DNA of 64,000 nt from Terana coerulea (lineage: Eukaryota > Basidiomycota > Agaricomycetes > Polyporales > Phanerochaetaceae). The translations under genes and the position numbers were made by a program. The notes beneath the pieces were generated by a model. The model was not told the origin of the DNA. It saw only the letters and a program-made list of their open reading frames with translations, and did no database searches. Positions within the stretch are counted from its first letter, which is position 1. Each line of letters begins with the position of its first letter. This document shows, piece by piece, positions 37,409 through 48,599 of the stretch. Location of the stretch: assembly GCA_024811115.1 (NCBI GenBank), contig JAKOGH010000870.1, forward strand, positions 124,001 to 188,000, in the 5' to 3' direction.

Positions 37409-38587
37409 ATGGCCTCACCCGATCTTCCCGAGTATATCTTAAGTGTCTTTTTCCAGCTTGTGTCACTCGGTGGTGACTGACATGTGTGCACAGGCTTCCA
37501 ATGCAGTCGCCTCTGTGGTACTTCCCGCTGTGCATTGCGACGATGTACGCATTCAAATCATCTTTGAGAGAGCCGAAGGAGTCCGCAACGAAAAGGCCTT
37601 ATTTCGTGAACAGTCCGCTGAATTGCGAGGTCCACCTGCTCCGCCGCCACCGACTGCGTCGCTCCCTCGAACAGGCTACCTTAAGCTGCAGCTGCGGTTG
37701 GGAGCGCAGCTTGGTCACGGCAGTTCCGGCATTGTCCATGAAGCCTTTGTGGATCCGTCGGGCTCAGACGCTCCCCTCCAAGATCCTTCTCAATTGCCCC
37801 CTTGGTGGCCAAAATCTCCTACCGAGGACGGAGTGTTCAACTCGCCCACGACGCTTATTACTACGACCATCTGATTCCGTTACAAGGTGTTTCCATTGCT
37901 CGCTGCTATGGCTACTTCTCCGCAGAGGTTCCTGCAGAAATCTCTCTATTGAAGCCAAGCACCCAAGAGACTAGTCCCGAAACCAGCATCAAGCTTAGCT
38001 ACGAGGATTATAATGACGATACAGATGAAAGCTCGGCTGGAGAGCCGCTGGTGGAAGAGGTCTCTGCGCCACCTTCACCTCGTCGTGAGACTCTGGCCGC
38101 TATACCAGTGCCTCCGCCAGCTCCTAGTGACACCGACTTCAAGGAAACTCCCGAACCTCCCAATGTGGTCTCTATCCTCATTCTGGAGCGTCTGGGCAGT
38201 TTCCTCCCTATGTCTGTACAGCTCTCGAAGGACCTCACGTGCGCCCATCCTCATCCCATACGCATATAGAATCATCACTCAATCCATATGGATGCGATTG
38301 TCAGGACGGACGTTCACGAGATGTACGCGGACCTAGCTCACATGCAGATCTGGCCTGGTGATATTCGGTATTCCAACATCCTCAGTGCGCCTGCCTCTCC
38401 ACCGGGCTTTGCTGGATTAAGCTGCCCGTTTCACCATCGGGTCCATGAATGGAGAATCATCGACTTTGACCGCGCCCGGGAAACGAACATGCGACCCACG
38501 GCTCATGCATCCGGTGTCAAAGCCTGGCTCAGGCGTATTTTAAAGCACCTCCCTCATGGCTATTACTACAACCCGGAGGACTTTTAG
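37409..38587 (+). CDS. Protein-kinase-like gene, tandem copy C (best preserved)
   Basis: Probable divergent kinase of an agaricomycete-restricted type; substrate unknown. ATG 37409 (MASPDLPEYIL) is followed by a short intron ending GCACAG near 37494, then IIFERAEGVRNEKALF. LRLGAQLGHGSSGIVHEAF is the glycine loop and LVAKISYRGR the Lys strand. AHDAYYYDHLIPLQGVS and RCYGYF take the helix-C region. A Glu/Ser/Thr-rich insert follows, then the hinge ILERLGSFLPM. After an intron come DVHEMYADLAHMQIWPGDIR with catalytic-like Asp, YSNILSAPASPPG with the Asn, IIDFDRARETN with the metal-binding Asp, and GYYYNPEDF before the stop at 38587. The C-run at 37797-37801 is one base short before LVAK; adding a C gives a continuous frame, so this copy is likely functional. 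It lacks the canonical HRD His and the DFG Gly. Confidence 0.65.
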
Positions 38588-38943
38588 ACGAATTATCCCG
38601 TATTTATAGTTAGATGCATTCTACCGCCACTGGTAGTTGGTTGGTTGTCAGTGTGTTATATTCGACTCGACTATACGTATATGTGTCGTCCCTTCGTAAC
38701 GGCTTGTAAGATACGTAACTGCCTGACCTTCCGTGTAAGATCGTGACACTACTAAGTGGTGGCGCTCAGCGTTGGTTTTCAGGTTCATCCACGCTCGACG
38801 GACAACCATGAGACTCCCCAAGCCGGTTTGACTTTCCTGCAGCGCCGATACAACGAAGTCGGCATTCAGTCTCACAGTATAGCAAGGTACCCAAACAGGT
38901 ATGGAAGCCAGGTGTGTAAAAATCCCTCGAGCAAACGAGTATG
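38588..38943. other. Convergent intergenic region
   Basis: 3' flanks of kinase-like copy C (+) and SOF1 (-). No gene recognised. Confidence 0.5.
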
Positions 38944-40736
38944 CTAACTCTGCTCGGCAATAACCACCTTCTTGCGTTCTGGTTTTGGTTTGCTGTCGCC
39001 GGCACGAGTATGCTTCCGGCGACGCTCCTCCTTAACACGCTGTGCGTCCAACATCGTCCGCTTGAGCTGTGCTGCCTTGTGTACGGGCTTGGGGACGTGG
39101 CGGGTGCTGCGGCATAGACGACTGAGTTCAGTTGCTATTGTGGCATGCAAGAATAACGTACCGAGACACCCTTCCAACCTCTGGATCGAACTTCCACCTC
39201 TCCTTGAGACTGTCGCGATACTCAATCGCTGCACGCTCGCGAGCATCGATAATACCGAGCTTCTCGGAGGCTCGAGCCTTCCACATGCGTACGTTCCCGT
39301 CGTCGGATCCGGAAAGCACAAAGCGCGCATCGGCAGTAAACAGCGTCGATGCAACCCTAGACGATGTTTCAGCCGCTTCCTTTACGGGGTGTCTTCCATG
39401 ATGACCTACCGTTGCATTCGTTTTGTGTGATATACCTCAGGATGTGTACCCTGTCCTTCTTTCCATACACGGACCGTGCGGTCCCAGCCCCCACTGACAA
39501 ACTCCAGACCGGTCGGACTCCAGTCGCACGAAGTGACAGCCGCGACGTGCCCTTTGTATATGTGCGTAGGGGTGTTCAATGATCGTACGTCGAATGTGTA
39601 TAGGTTATGGTCTTCGGAGGCAAGAAGAACGGACGTAGGGAACGTTGGAGACCATGAAAGGGCATTGCTGCGGAACTGACGAGACGAGGATGAGAGAAAG
39701 ACCGAAAAGAGTGGTTATATGCGCCTACCTGCATGATGACACGTCGCTCTGCCTTTCCGGTACGGATGTCGTATAGTGTGAATGTGCGATCTGAGCCTAT
39801 GCTCGCAAGCACTGAGGACTCAGATAGATTGAACTTCACGGCGGATATAGTCTCAGTGGACGTAGGGAACGTGAGGTTGGATATTGCCGCGCTCCTGCCC
39901 TTTTTTCGTTCAGTAGATGTTGATATGCAGATTCGAAACCTCGCACTTTGTCTCATCCCATACTTGAACGATAGTAGATGCAGTGGCAAAGACGGGGTCT
40001 GAGCGATGGTGGTCTATGGAACTGCACACAAGATCATTATTTGCTTCCATAATGAAGATGATTGTTCGTACTTGAAAGCAGCCTTTCCGGGAAATATGCT
40101 CAGAGGCTTCCGAACCTATGAACAGTATCAGCCAAAAATGGTGCATATAAACTCGCGATACGCACCTCTGAAGGCCCAGCACCATTTTCGTCCACCTCTC
40201 TCGTATCCCATAGCTTCACGTTACGATCGACTCCGCACGTCAGAAGCTTATGTTCATCGGCAAAACATACGCCCGTGACTCTTCCTTTATGAGCCTCATC
40301 AACGCGCAGAGTGTGGTTTTGTTTTGCGACATCGTGTACAATAAGCCCTGTAGAAAGATTCGTACAGCGTAAATGGAACACGGTCAAACAAACGAGCCAC
40401 AGATCACGCACATACCTCCATCCCAGCTCACGCTAGCGACAGCTGTCAGAGATTCAGGTCTCCGGGCCATGGCTTCTATGGCGTCAATGTGTCCTTCGAG
40501 GGCTGCAACGAACGGCTTTGCGAACATTCGTTCAATTTTGGCGGCGTTCAAAGCACGTGTCCGCTCCCTTGCTTTCGCGAATGGATGCATCAACGGATCC
40601 AGATTTCTGGACGTAGGAGTTGGGTCACCCGGGCGACTAGGTAAATGTGATGAAGGTGCATGCTGCAGCACAGATATTTTCTAAAGCAGAGGTTAGACCA
40701 GATTAACAAATGAAGGATGGGGTCGCTCACCACCAT
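38944..40736 (-). CDS. SOF1: SOF1/DCAF13, WD-repeat protein of the small-subunit processome
   Basis: Nucleolar U3 snoRNP-associated protein needed for 18S rRNA maturation. The start at 40736 encodes only Met-Val before an intron whose acceptor is CTTTAG; exon 2 continues KISVLQHAPSSHLPSRPGDP. The N-terminal signature is MHPFAKARERTRALNAAKIE and FAKPFVAALEGHIDAIEAMA. WD units follow: AHKGRVTGVCFADEHKLLT with VDRNVKLWD, SDPVFATASTIVQVWDETK, ISAVKFNLSESSVLASIGSD, HVAAVTSCDWSPTGLEFVSG with WDRTVRVWK, and FVLSGSDDGNVRMWK. The Sof1 C-terminal domain (KARASEKLGIIDARERAAIE, then VPKPVHKAAQLKRTMLDA) ends in a basic tail with the stop at 38944. All exons join in frame with seven or so short introns, so this gene has no visible frame break. 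It is divergent from RTF1 across about 320 bases. Confidence 0.95.
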
Positions 40737-41053
40737 TTTGCCGAGAAAAAGGGTGGTGAGTTGACCAGACCAAGTCAGGAAATTATTGGTAAGTAAAAAG
40801 CCCCTGCAAGGTGATACAAGATGAGAACAGGCAAGCCAGTGAGGTGAGGGCAGAGCGAACGAAGCACTTCACCGAGGCGTCTAGCAAAACGATCGGGCTC
40901 CTCCAGACCCACGTGGAAGTTGGCGCCCACGCACCCCCGGAGAACAGCGAGCCTGCCCTTTGACCGGTTCCGTTCATCACCACCTCACCTCAACGGCAAA
41001 ACGCCGTCTATCACTTCCCCCTTTGTCTTTTCAACTCCGTATATAAGACCAGA
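40737..41053. promoter_or_regulatory. Shared promoter region of SOF1 and RTF1
   Basis: 317 bases separate the two ATGs of divergent genes, so one region must drive both. I see no convincing TATA box. Confidence 0.5.
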
Positions 41054-43124
41054 ATGTCTGACTCCGACGGGGACTTTTCTGACGAGCTTCTTGAGCTTGC
41101 CGGGGCCTCGGAGAAGAAACGCAGAAAGCGCCAAGCTCAGTCCAAGTCCATGAAACGAAAACGTCCAGAGTAGGTCCCAGGGCGAGGACACGACAAGCGT
41201 GCTAATGCTCTGTCCTAGTGTGTCAGGATCGGACTCCGAGTCTGCAGCCGCGCAGTCCGACAGCGAAGAAGAGAGTGGCAACCCATACCCGCTGGAGGGA
41301 AAGTACATCGACGAGGCAGACAGATCACGGTATCTATCAATGCTCCGAACTATGCACATATAGTGGCTTACGCTCTGGTGCGAAGCTTGCTGGATATGTC
41401 CGAAATTGAGAGGGAAGATATACTTGCGCAGCGGCAGGAGGAGATGCAGCGCATACAAGACAAGCGCAACTTGGATCAAATGTTAAGGGATAGGTCTGGT
41501 GCTGGGGACGAGACAGTGTCAAAGGCTGCAAAACGTCGGTGACGAAGGCACTGCCTGGTATGCGTACAGCTTATAGAAGGGCCTCTAGGTCAACACGCAC
41601 AACGCGGCGCCACGAAGGAGAAGACAAAAAACTGGACGAGCTGAAGGCGAAACGGAAGGCAAAGGATGAAAAGAAACGTGTATGTTGGTCTCTATACTAT
41701 CTAAAGGGCTTTATTTGATCCTAGCAGACAAGAACTGACTCTCCGAGGCGGGAACGTTCTTCATCGCCCATGGACATGGAAACGTCTGACGACGAAGAGG
41801 AAGATGGTCAAATCAGCAAATTCGAGGAGTACGAGGAGGTTGACCGAAGATCCTCAAGTAAAGCGATACATGACGACGAGCCTGTGGCCTACACGGAGCT
41901 TCAAGAGGTCTGGCTCTCCCGAGACCAGTTATCAAGGCAGTACATGACACCTTGGTTTGAAGAATATGTTAAAGGTCTGTCGCACGTCCATGGGCTTGGG
42001 GAATGTGCTGACTGTCTCTTAGGTGCATGGGTGCGCTATTTAATTGGGTCAGACGGGAAGGAACCTATATATCGGGCGTGTGAGGTCATAGGTTAGTGTG
42101 GCTTCTTTCCTGAATAGCTATCTCTGATTATATTCAACAGAGGTGTCACCAAAGCATGTTACCCCATATAAGCTGGATGATCGTCAAATGGCCAATCAAG
42201 AGCTGGTCCTGCGTCACGGAAGCTCCGAGAAAGTGTTCACTATGGATAAGATATCCAACTCAATCTTCACGGAGGTACGTGCCGATCGGCCCCTGGCCTC
42301 AGCGACCAAATTCACACTTTATTCAGAAAGAATTCACTCGCGTGCTTAGAGTGTACGAGCAGGACAAGATCAAATTTCCGTCAAAACGACAGGTCGAGAA
42401 GAGATCCGCCCAAATGAAGAAGCTCAGCTCACAAACACTGACCGAGGTGAGATAGGATGCGTATTGGGTTCGAGCAGCACTCATTGCTGTTCTCAGACCG
42501 ACGTCACCGCTATGATTGCTAGGAGAAACCAAATGAACAAGAAGCAAAGCGCGACTAATCTGACGATGGAGAAATCACGACTCAACCAAGCGAGGACACT
42601 GGCGATGCGCCGAAACGATCTGGTTGAGGTGGCTCAGATCGACGTGCAGCTTGTCGCGCTGACTGGCGACGCTACACCACTGCGGTCTAAGCCCGATCGT
42701 GGGGATGACCTAGCAAGGCTCAGCGAGCGCAATCGCAAAATCAACATGGAAGCAGCGCGTAAGATCGAGCTGGCAGAAAACGAGCGTAAACGACGAGAAC
42801 GCAAGCTTGCTGCTCAGGCGAATAGATCGGCGACACCTGTGGACCGTCTCAAAATGCTGAAGAATGGTGAATCAAGGTTTGTACTCTGCTCGTCACCTCG
42901 TCTGGTATCAGTCTTCAGGTCCATCCAATGTTGATCACATCTTCTGTGCTTTCTTTGTTGTCTTCGGAATCTCTAGACCAGGAACGCCCGGAACACCGCT
43001 TTCCAAAGCCCTCGAAACTCCTCGGTCTGTCTCTCCTGCTCACCCTGGCAAACCTGCGGATCCGAACGCCAGCTTTGAGAATACTGTTTTGGATTCCGTG
43101 GAGATAGACTTGGGCGATTTCTAG
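41054..43124 (+). CDS. RTF1: RTF1, Paf1 complex subunit (Plus3 domain)
   Basis: Nuclear transcription-elongation factor that, in the Paf1 complex, promotes histone H2B ubiquitylation. The protein opens with MSDSDGDFSDELLELAG and a basic patch (KKRRKRQ), then an acidic region. After an intron, MSEIEREDILAQRQEEMQRI is the helix before the Plus3 domain. The Plus3 part is spread over exons with VWLSRDQLSRQYMTPWFEEY, GAWVRYLIGSDGKEPIYRAC, EVSPKHVTPYKLDDRQMANQ and FTMDKISNSIFTE. A long C-terminal coiled region follows (TDVTAMIARRNQMNKKQSAT; KIELAENERKRRERKLA), then a Pro/Thr-rich exon (PGTPGTPLSKALETPRSV) and the stop at 43124. The open frame around 41330-41400 has an internal stop; that stop is removed by a 54-bp intron that joins DRSR to LLDMSEIERED. 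No frame break seen. Confidence 0.94.
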
Positions 43125-43461
43125 GAATCCTAGCTCTCGGTGAACTTCGGTGTATTCTTGCCGCCATTCGTTGTACGTTGCACGATGTCTTTTGATGATA
43201 CCTATACACAACTCCTGTATTTCACCTCAATATGCATCCCTTGAACAATGTTATTGTAACGACGTAAATCATCAGCCCCTCAACATAGGTTTTGTAGCCA
43301 CATCTTCAAGGTTTTACATGTACAGGTCGCTCACCTACGGTTCCGATTGCGCACCGGCGCTTCATAGAGTCACCTTGGCCGAGCGCGTTTTTAGCTTTGC
43401 GCCTGGGACAGCGACCATCTTCACGACATACACGCACCAACTCTTGAACCTATACATAACC
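43125..43461. other. Intergenic region RTF1-Nudix
   Basis: An in-frame extension of the Nudix gene reaches back to 43150, but the clean context of the ATG at 43462 and the lack of conservation-like sequence upstream argue that it is 5' leader. Confidence 0.5.
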
Positions 43462-44738
43462 ATGTCAGAGCCAGCCCCTACTTCTTCGCAGACATTCCTC
43501 AATCTCGTTGAAGCATGCGACAACTTCCGCCCAAATCAGGTTTCCTCATCGTATCGCTCAGAGAAGCTGGTGACTTGGTGCCTCACGCCTGAACCCAATT
43601 CCCCAGCCATAGGGCTGCTCCGGGGGTGGATAGTGCAACAGCTGGTCTCGGAGAATGCGGCTGCATCAGATGACAGGAAACCGTGGCATTTCGCACTCGA
43701 AGGGGAACGACAAACGGTGAGTTTCGCGAGCTGGGTGGACACACCGGCCAGGCGTTCAGAGATCATGCGCGAAATGCTGGAGCGATGGCGGGATACAGGC
43801 CTTTGGTCTGGTATCATTGGACCGAAGAAGTGGCGTGGAGAGATGTATCCCATCTACCGCAATCCGTTTGGCAAGAACGACGCACCTCTCGAAGAAGCCG
43901 GCGACGAGGACACCTTGAACTACGCGTTCAGGATGGAACGCGCGGCTTGCGCTCTCTTCGGAACTGTAACATACGGTGTTCATATGCACATATATCTCGA
44001 CGACCCCGAGCACGGCTGCAGGCTTTGGGTGCCGAGACGCGCGAAATCGAAGCAGACTTGGCCGGGCTACTACGATAATAGTGTGGCGGGCGGCATCCCT
44101 GCCGGCCTCGGGCCCTTCGAATCTCTGGTCAAGGAGAGTATGGAAGAAGCCAGCATCGCGGAACATGTCGTTAGGGGAGCATACGAGGGCAGTTGGCAGC
44201 ATAAGCTATTTCTACAGGTGTGAATAGAGCTTTTCCGAGCCATCGTCGCCGCTAATCCTAGATATCCTTAGCACGTCCGATGGATGGCTGCAACCAGAAG
44301 TAGAGTAAGCTCTCCCATATACGGACCATAGCAGCCTAAGTTGACGATGCTCTGATGAGATATCTATATGACTTGTGCGTACCACCGAACGCAGACCCTT
44401 CGTCCTTCGAACCAAGGCCTCTGGATGGCGAGGTAGAATCATTTGAGGTATTTCACATACCTGCATATCTCCCTATGTTCTCTTATACGACTCTACAGCT
44501 ACTATCGCTCCCTGAGGTGGTAACGAAATTGCGTGCAGGTTTGTTCAAGGCGAACTGTGCTGCGGGTAAGCTAATTCTCACTATTGAGTCAGCATATACC
44601 TTACGCCGCGGCGACGTCCCATTCCTAGCGCTTGTTGACTTCATGATCAGACATGGACATATCACGCCTGACAACGAATCGGACTTCCAGGAAATAATAA
44701 CGCGGCTACATGGACGGTTTAACTACGAGCTGTGGTAG
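43462..44738 (+). CDS. Nudix hydrolase with DUF4743-type N-terminus; one-base frame break
   Basis: The family includes yeast YJR142W and plant Nudix20/24-like proteins, reported to act on damaged thiamine diphosphate forms; the substrate here is unproven. From ATG 43462 (MSEPAPTSSQTFLNLVEACD) the N-terminal domain runs through YGVHMHIYLDD. Then LWVPRRAKSKQTWPGYYDNS leads to the Nudix box GGIPAGLGPFESLVKESMEE followed by Ala-Ser-Ile. The box has the spaced Gly, two Glu and the E-x-x-x-x-x-E-E order, although the usual R-E-U is K-E-S. The frame breaks at the G-run 44174-44177: removing a G gives EHTRAVGSISYFYR. Two short introns follow, then TSDGWLQPEVE, YLYDLCVPPN and RPLDGEVESFEVF. The end is FNYELW with the stop at 44738, about 390 residues. 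Confidence 0.87.
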
Positions 44739-47044
44739 GATACCACTCATCTACCTGTTGAAAGGAACCCAGGAAGCTGGATCCTGAATCAAAGGGAAAG
44801 ACCATTGGTAGTATCGTTCGTATGGTCCCGGAAAAGACATATAAACCCACTGAAGAACTTTGTAAAATCATAGCAGATTACGCTTATATAACTGGCATAG
44901 TACATCTAACCTGAGTGTTGAATCTGCGAAAGGAGGGCGTCCATAAATCGGTGAATGTAATAGCCACTTTCTAGGTTTGGAGGAAACACTGGGCGTAGAA
45001 AAACTCGTTGTAAAAACCTTGGCAATCCTCTATGAATGATTTTGTGGGAACAGTGGCATATTGCCAGCGAACAAGTTGGCGAAAGACTTCATTGGGCCGC
45101 AGAGTGCGCAGCCGAGGCGCTTATTCTCACTTGCCGCCAGTCACCACTTCAACACTGGGCTACGGCCACGATGACGTTGACAATAACAACCGTAACGGCG
45201 TACAAATCTCAAGCTATATGAATGGGTAGACCAGCATGTCCCGGTTCCAGTTCCAGTTCAAATGGGATGCTGACTGCAGCCTTGCTGGCGTCTATCACTT
45301 TGTGGCGTTCGGCATTGGACGGCCTCAGTTCAACGCGTACTATCGCACGGTAGCCGGATCCCGATTTTACGCGAAAGATGAGCTTAGAGTAAAAGTGTGT
45401 GATTTTCTCCCTCTTAGTATGAGCAAGTCAAAAAAACCTGTATCAGTCTCCCTGGTGTCGCAGCAAAGATCACTCCAGTCCCGGTCAGCTTGATTACGCG
45501 GCTCCGTAGCCGTCTGTATGGGCGCCTGCTACTATTGGCGTCTACCTCAGCCTGCTTTCCTTCCGACTTCAACCACCGATCTACTCGAAACACTCCATCG
45601 TACCTCAGCTGTGCATAACTCACACGCATTCTGCGCCATTTGAGCTACACTACTAGTTGCAGTTTATCTGATCGAAAGCATCATTCGCATGTCTTAGATT
45701 GCCGACAGGGAATGCCGCTGAGACGCGTCTCCTTCAGAAACGGTATGGGGCTGTTACAGCATAATGATATCTATAACGACCTGATTTTGGGACAGATAGT
45801 GCTATGTGGGCTCGAAATACTCGTTATATGCGGGTCGAATACACTGTCCTTCATGGTGACACATGCCGGCATATCCTATGACTCGACGCCTTCACAGTCA
45901 CGAGTCGGCCGCTTGTCGCCTTCCTGCGAGAGCAGGTAAACGTCCTCCTGGGGGCTGTTGAACCATTACCCACACTCATTCTTTGCGCGACTCAGGTACC
46001 CGATGAAGTAGCCTTTTACCCGCCACGGCCTCTCCCTGCCAAATGTGTCCTAGGCCCCAGAACCACGGCTGCCGTCATCTCAGCCGCCACTGCACACGGT
46101 CTGCTCTACATTCGTCATCATGAAGGCCTCGGTCAGCTCTGTGCAGAGTCCCGTGAGACCTGGTTCTATTTCAACCACGGTGTTCCCTGGACCCTGCGCG
46201 CATTTCCTCCCTTATCTCCCATGCTGCCTAGCCAATGACGCGCATATACCCAGTGCACAATATCGCGGAGATCCGACAATGCCTTCCTACCTCAATTGGA
46301 ATTTAGTTGGCGGGTCACGGGTGTCAACACGAGCTGAACGACAGGGCTGCCACTCTCGTGTTCTCAAGCGTTCCGTCTGCTACCCGAAGCACAACGGATT
46401 CGGTGACGCACGGTGTGGTGGGCAGAGCCTCATGACGCTGGTGAAGAGGGAAGAGACTGGGGTGCGCTGAGAATCCACTGACGACGGGAATTTCGCTGGT
46501 CGTAGAGTCGCGTCCTGGAGTTTGATGTCACCGTCATAATCAACATTGGCTCAAGGAAAGGAGACGCACCGCTGCTGCTGTACAGCCAAAAGATCTGTGA
46601 GCTTATATTTCTGTATGCGGTTATAGTGCCGGTGCGCCAGGACGTCTCCAATGCATCAATGATGTTCCGTGGGAGGCAGGGGGCACAGCTATGGGGCGTA
46701 CATTGGACTGCGTAGCAATGTAGCCGCAAGCGGTGTAGCAGGGCTGCACGCTGCGCTCCAAATGGTGAGTGGAACTATGCACCCCTCGGATATGAATTCT
46801 CAGCGGATATTATCTCTGGTACAGAAAGTTACCATGTACATGATCCCCTATAGACACCGAGAATGAAGTAGCGTCTATCAAGCACGTTCACATGCCACCA
46901 CAAAGGCAAACCACGATATCCTAAACCTCCACGTATCTGATGCAGCGCAGCCATCGCCAAATTGTTCATGTTGTGAGTGGCCACAGCCTCTCCACGCTCT
47001 CCGGACTCATCGTTACTATCGTTTGTCAGAAGTCCCGCAGCATC
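44739..47044. other. Long intergenic region (2.3 kb), no gene assigned
   Basis: Only short frames. One plus-strand frame (about 45995-46243) codes a proline- and aromatic-rich stretch (FNHGVPWTLRAFPPLSPMLP) that feels less random than the rest, but I cannot place it in a family or build exons around it. It may be a gene remnant or an unrecognised element. Confidence 0.35.
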
Positions 47045-48599
47045 TCACGCCGCTTTCTTCTTCGGAAGCCCGCTGTCGTCAGCGTTTGAAAATCCGAATG
47101 CCCTCGGCAGCTCCTCCTTGATTCCAAATTCAACCTGCAGCGCGGTCTTATTGAACTCCGCCATGGTCAACCCCATGGGATGCCGTGCGCGAGGCTGCCA
47201 CCCGTCGGGTAGACGCTCCTCGAGAAGGAACGGGCGAAGGTCGGCGACCCTCCCGCCCAATATCGTCAGCATCGTCGAAGAGCTGCATGAGGCATCAATC
47301 AACCACGGTGCTATTCACGCGGACGGAGCGGGCACTTACTTGGAGCTCCCGAAGAACCTCTGGAAAGTGGTCAGACTGAATTGACCGTTAGACTGCTTGG
47401 ACTGCGCGCGCCGCTTTCCAGAGATCCGTGCAAGGTCGGCTGGCGTCAAGTCCCCGTTAGGGCCCGTCCCAGAAGCTAGAAGCTCCTCGACAAGATGGGC
47501 GACAGGCTTGCTTTGGTCACGTTGATGGACGGAATCGTCGCCTGCGGATGCGACGTTAGCGGTTGAGCCCTCGGCAGAACAGCCCGGATGTGCGCTCACG
47601 AGTCAGCGACCCATCGTGTTCGATGCAGTTGTGGACGTCCAGATCGCTAAGGTCGAAAGTGTCGTTCCAGTAATCCCGACACAGCATGTCGGCGGCAAAC
47701 TTGGGCACGAAGAAGCAAAAGCTTGGGGCAAAGTTGTACGTGGTTCGGATCTTTGCTGTCATCTCTTTAAAGCTGATGCCGCGTCCAGAGTGGGGTAGGA
47801 TTCCTGTGTAGCAACCGACGTCAGCATGTACGCACAGCAAGAACGGACATCTATCAAGAAGGCAATGTGCACAACTGTTGTCCAGTGCTCCTGCATTTAC
47901 AATCTTCGGAGCTTTCACGGTCAGTGTCAGGGTAAGTCGTGAAAGACTCCACTGCAGCTTGAGCTGAAGGTCACTGGCATCGCAGAGGCATGATATTGCC
48001 ACATCACTCGCCCAAGTTCCACTTTAATGGACGTGTGCGGGCACCAGACGCATTCTCGAGCGGCGACAGAATCTTTTTGTGGGTGTCTCGCTGTCTGTCA
48101 GGTAGACGCAGTACAATGATCCCCATTGTAATTGAAAGTGAGACGCTCGTAGCCGGCATCCTGGAGTCGGTGCGTGCAGACTGGGACGATCTCATCGGGG
48201 CGCATACAACGAGCCAACGCGATAAAGGTTTTTGCAGCGAGAGGACGATGGCTCGGTACGATTGACAAACTCGATTACTGCACTCCCGTCCGATCCGAGC
48301 TCACATGACTTTAGCGCAGAAGACCACGCACCGTGATTCGCCATTGCGTTCAGCGCCGGGCACGAACACCTGCAGTCTCCACCGCCCGGTCGCACATACG
48401 CAGGCCACACACCATGCGCGCCCGGGTGCCCCTCGGGGACGACACCGTTTGGCGGCAGGGCCGGTGCCACGAGGTTGTAGGTCGCCAGCAGCGCGTCCCA
48501 GCTGAGGACTCCGACGTTTGTCAAGACCGAGAGGACGGATGAGAATAGCCCAGCGAGCAGTCGCGCTGGGGCGACGACGAGCAGCGAGTCGGACGGCAT
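47045..48599 (-). CDS. Heme-thiolate peroxidase / unspecific peroxygenase-like (chloroperoxidase family)
   Basis: Peroxide-dependent heme enzyme of the chloroperoxidase superfamily, which in fungi oxidises or hydroxylates aliphatic and aromatic compounds. ATG 48599 begins a hydrophobic N-terminus (LLVVAPARLLAGLFSSVLSV), more like a membrane anchor than a classical signal. Then VWPAYVRPGGGDCR and CPALNAMANHG appear, the heme-ligand Cys block (canonical PCP-N-MANHG; here SCP). A 528-bp intron (47804-48331) precedes GILPHSGRGISFKEM, TAKIRTTYNFAPSFCFFVPK and DLDVHNCIEHDGSLTR. That last block holds the catalytic Glu and the metal-site residues (usually EHDAS). Two further short introns, at about 47545-47605 and 47290-47340, lead to DLTPADLARISGKRRAQSKQ, SSTMLTILGGRVADLRPFLL and ERLPDGWQPRARHPMGLTM. 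The stop is at 47045. About 330 residues. No frame break is needed. Confidence 0.88.

Noticed and set aside
43150..43461. N-terminal extension of the Nudix frame by 104 codons
   Set aside because: The extension is Cys/Tyr-rich with no family counterpart; family proteins begin about where the ATG at 43462 does.
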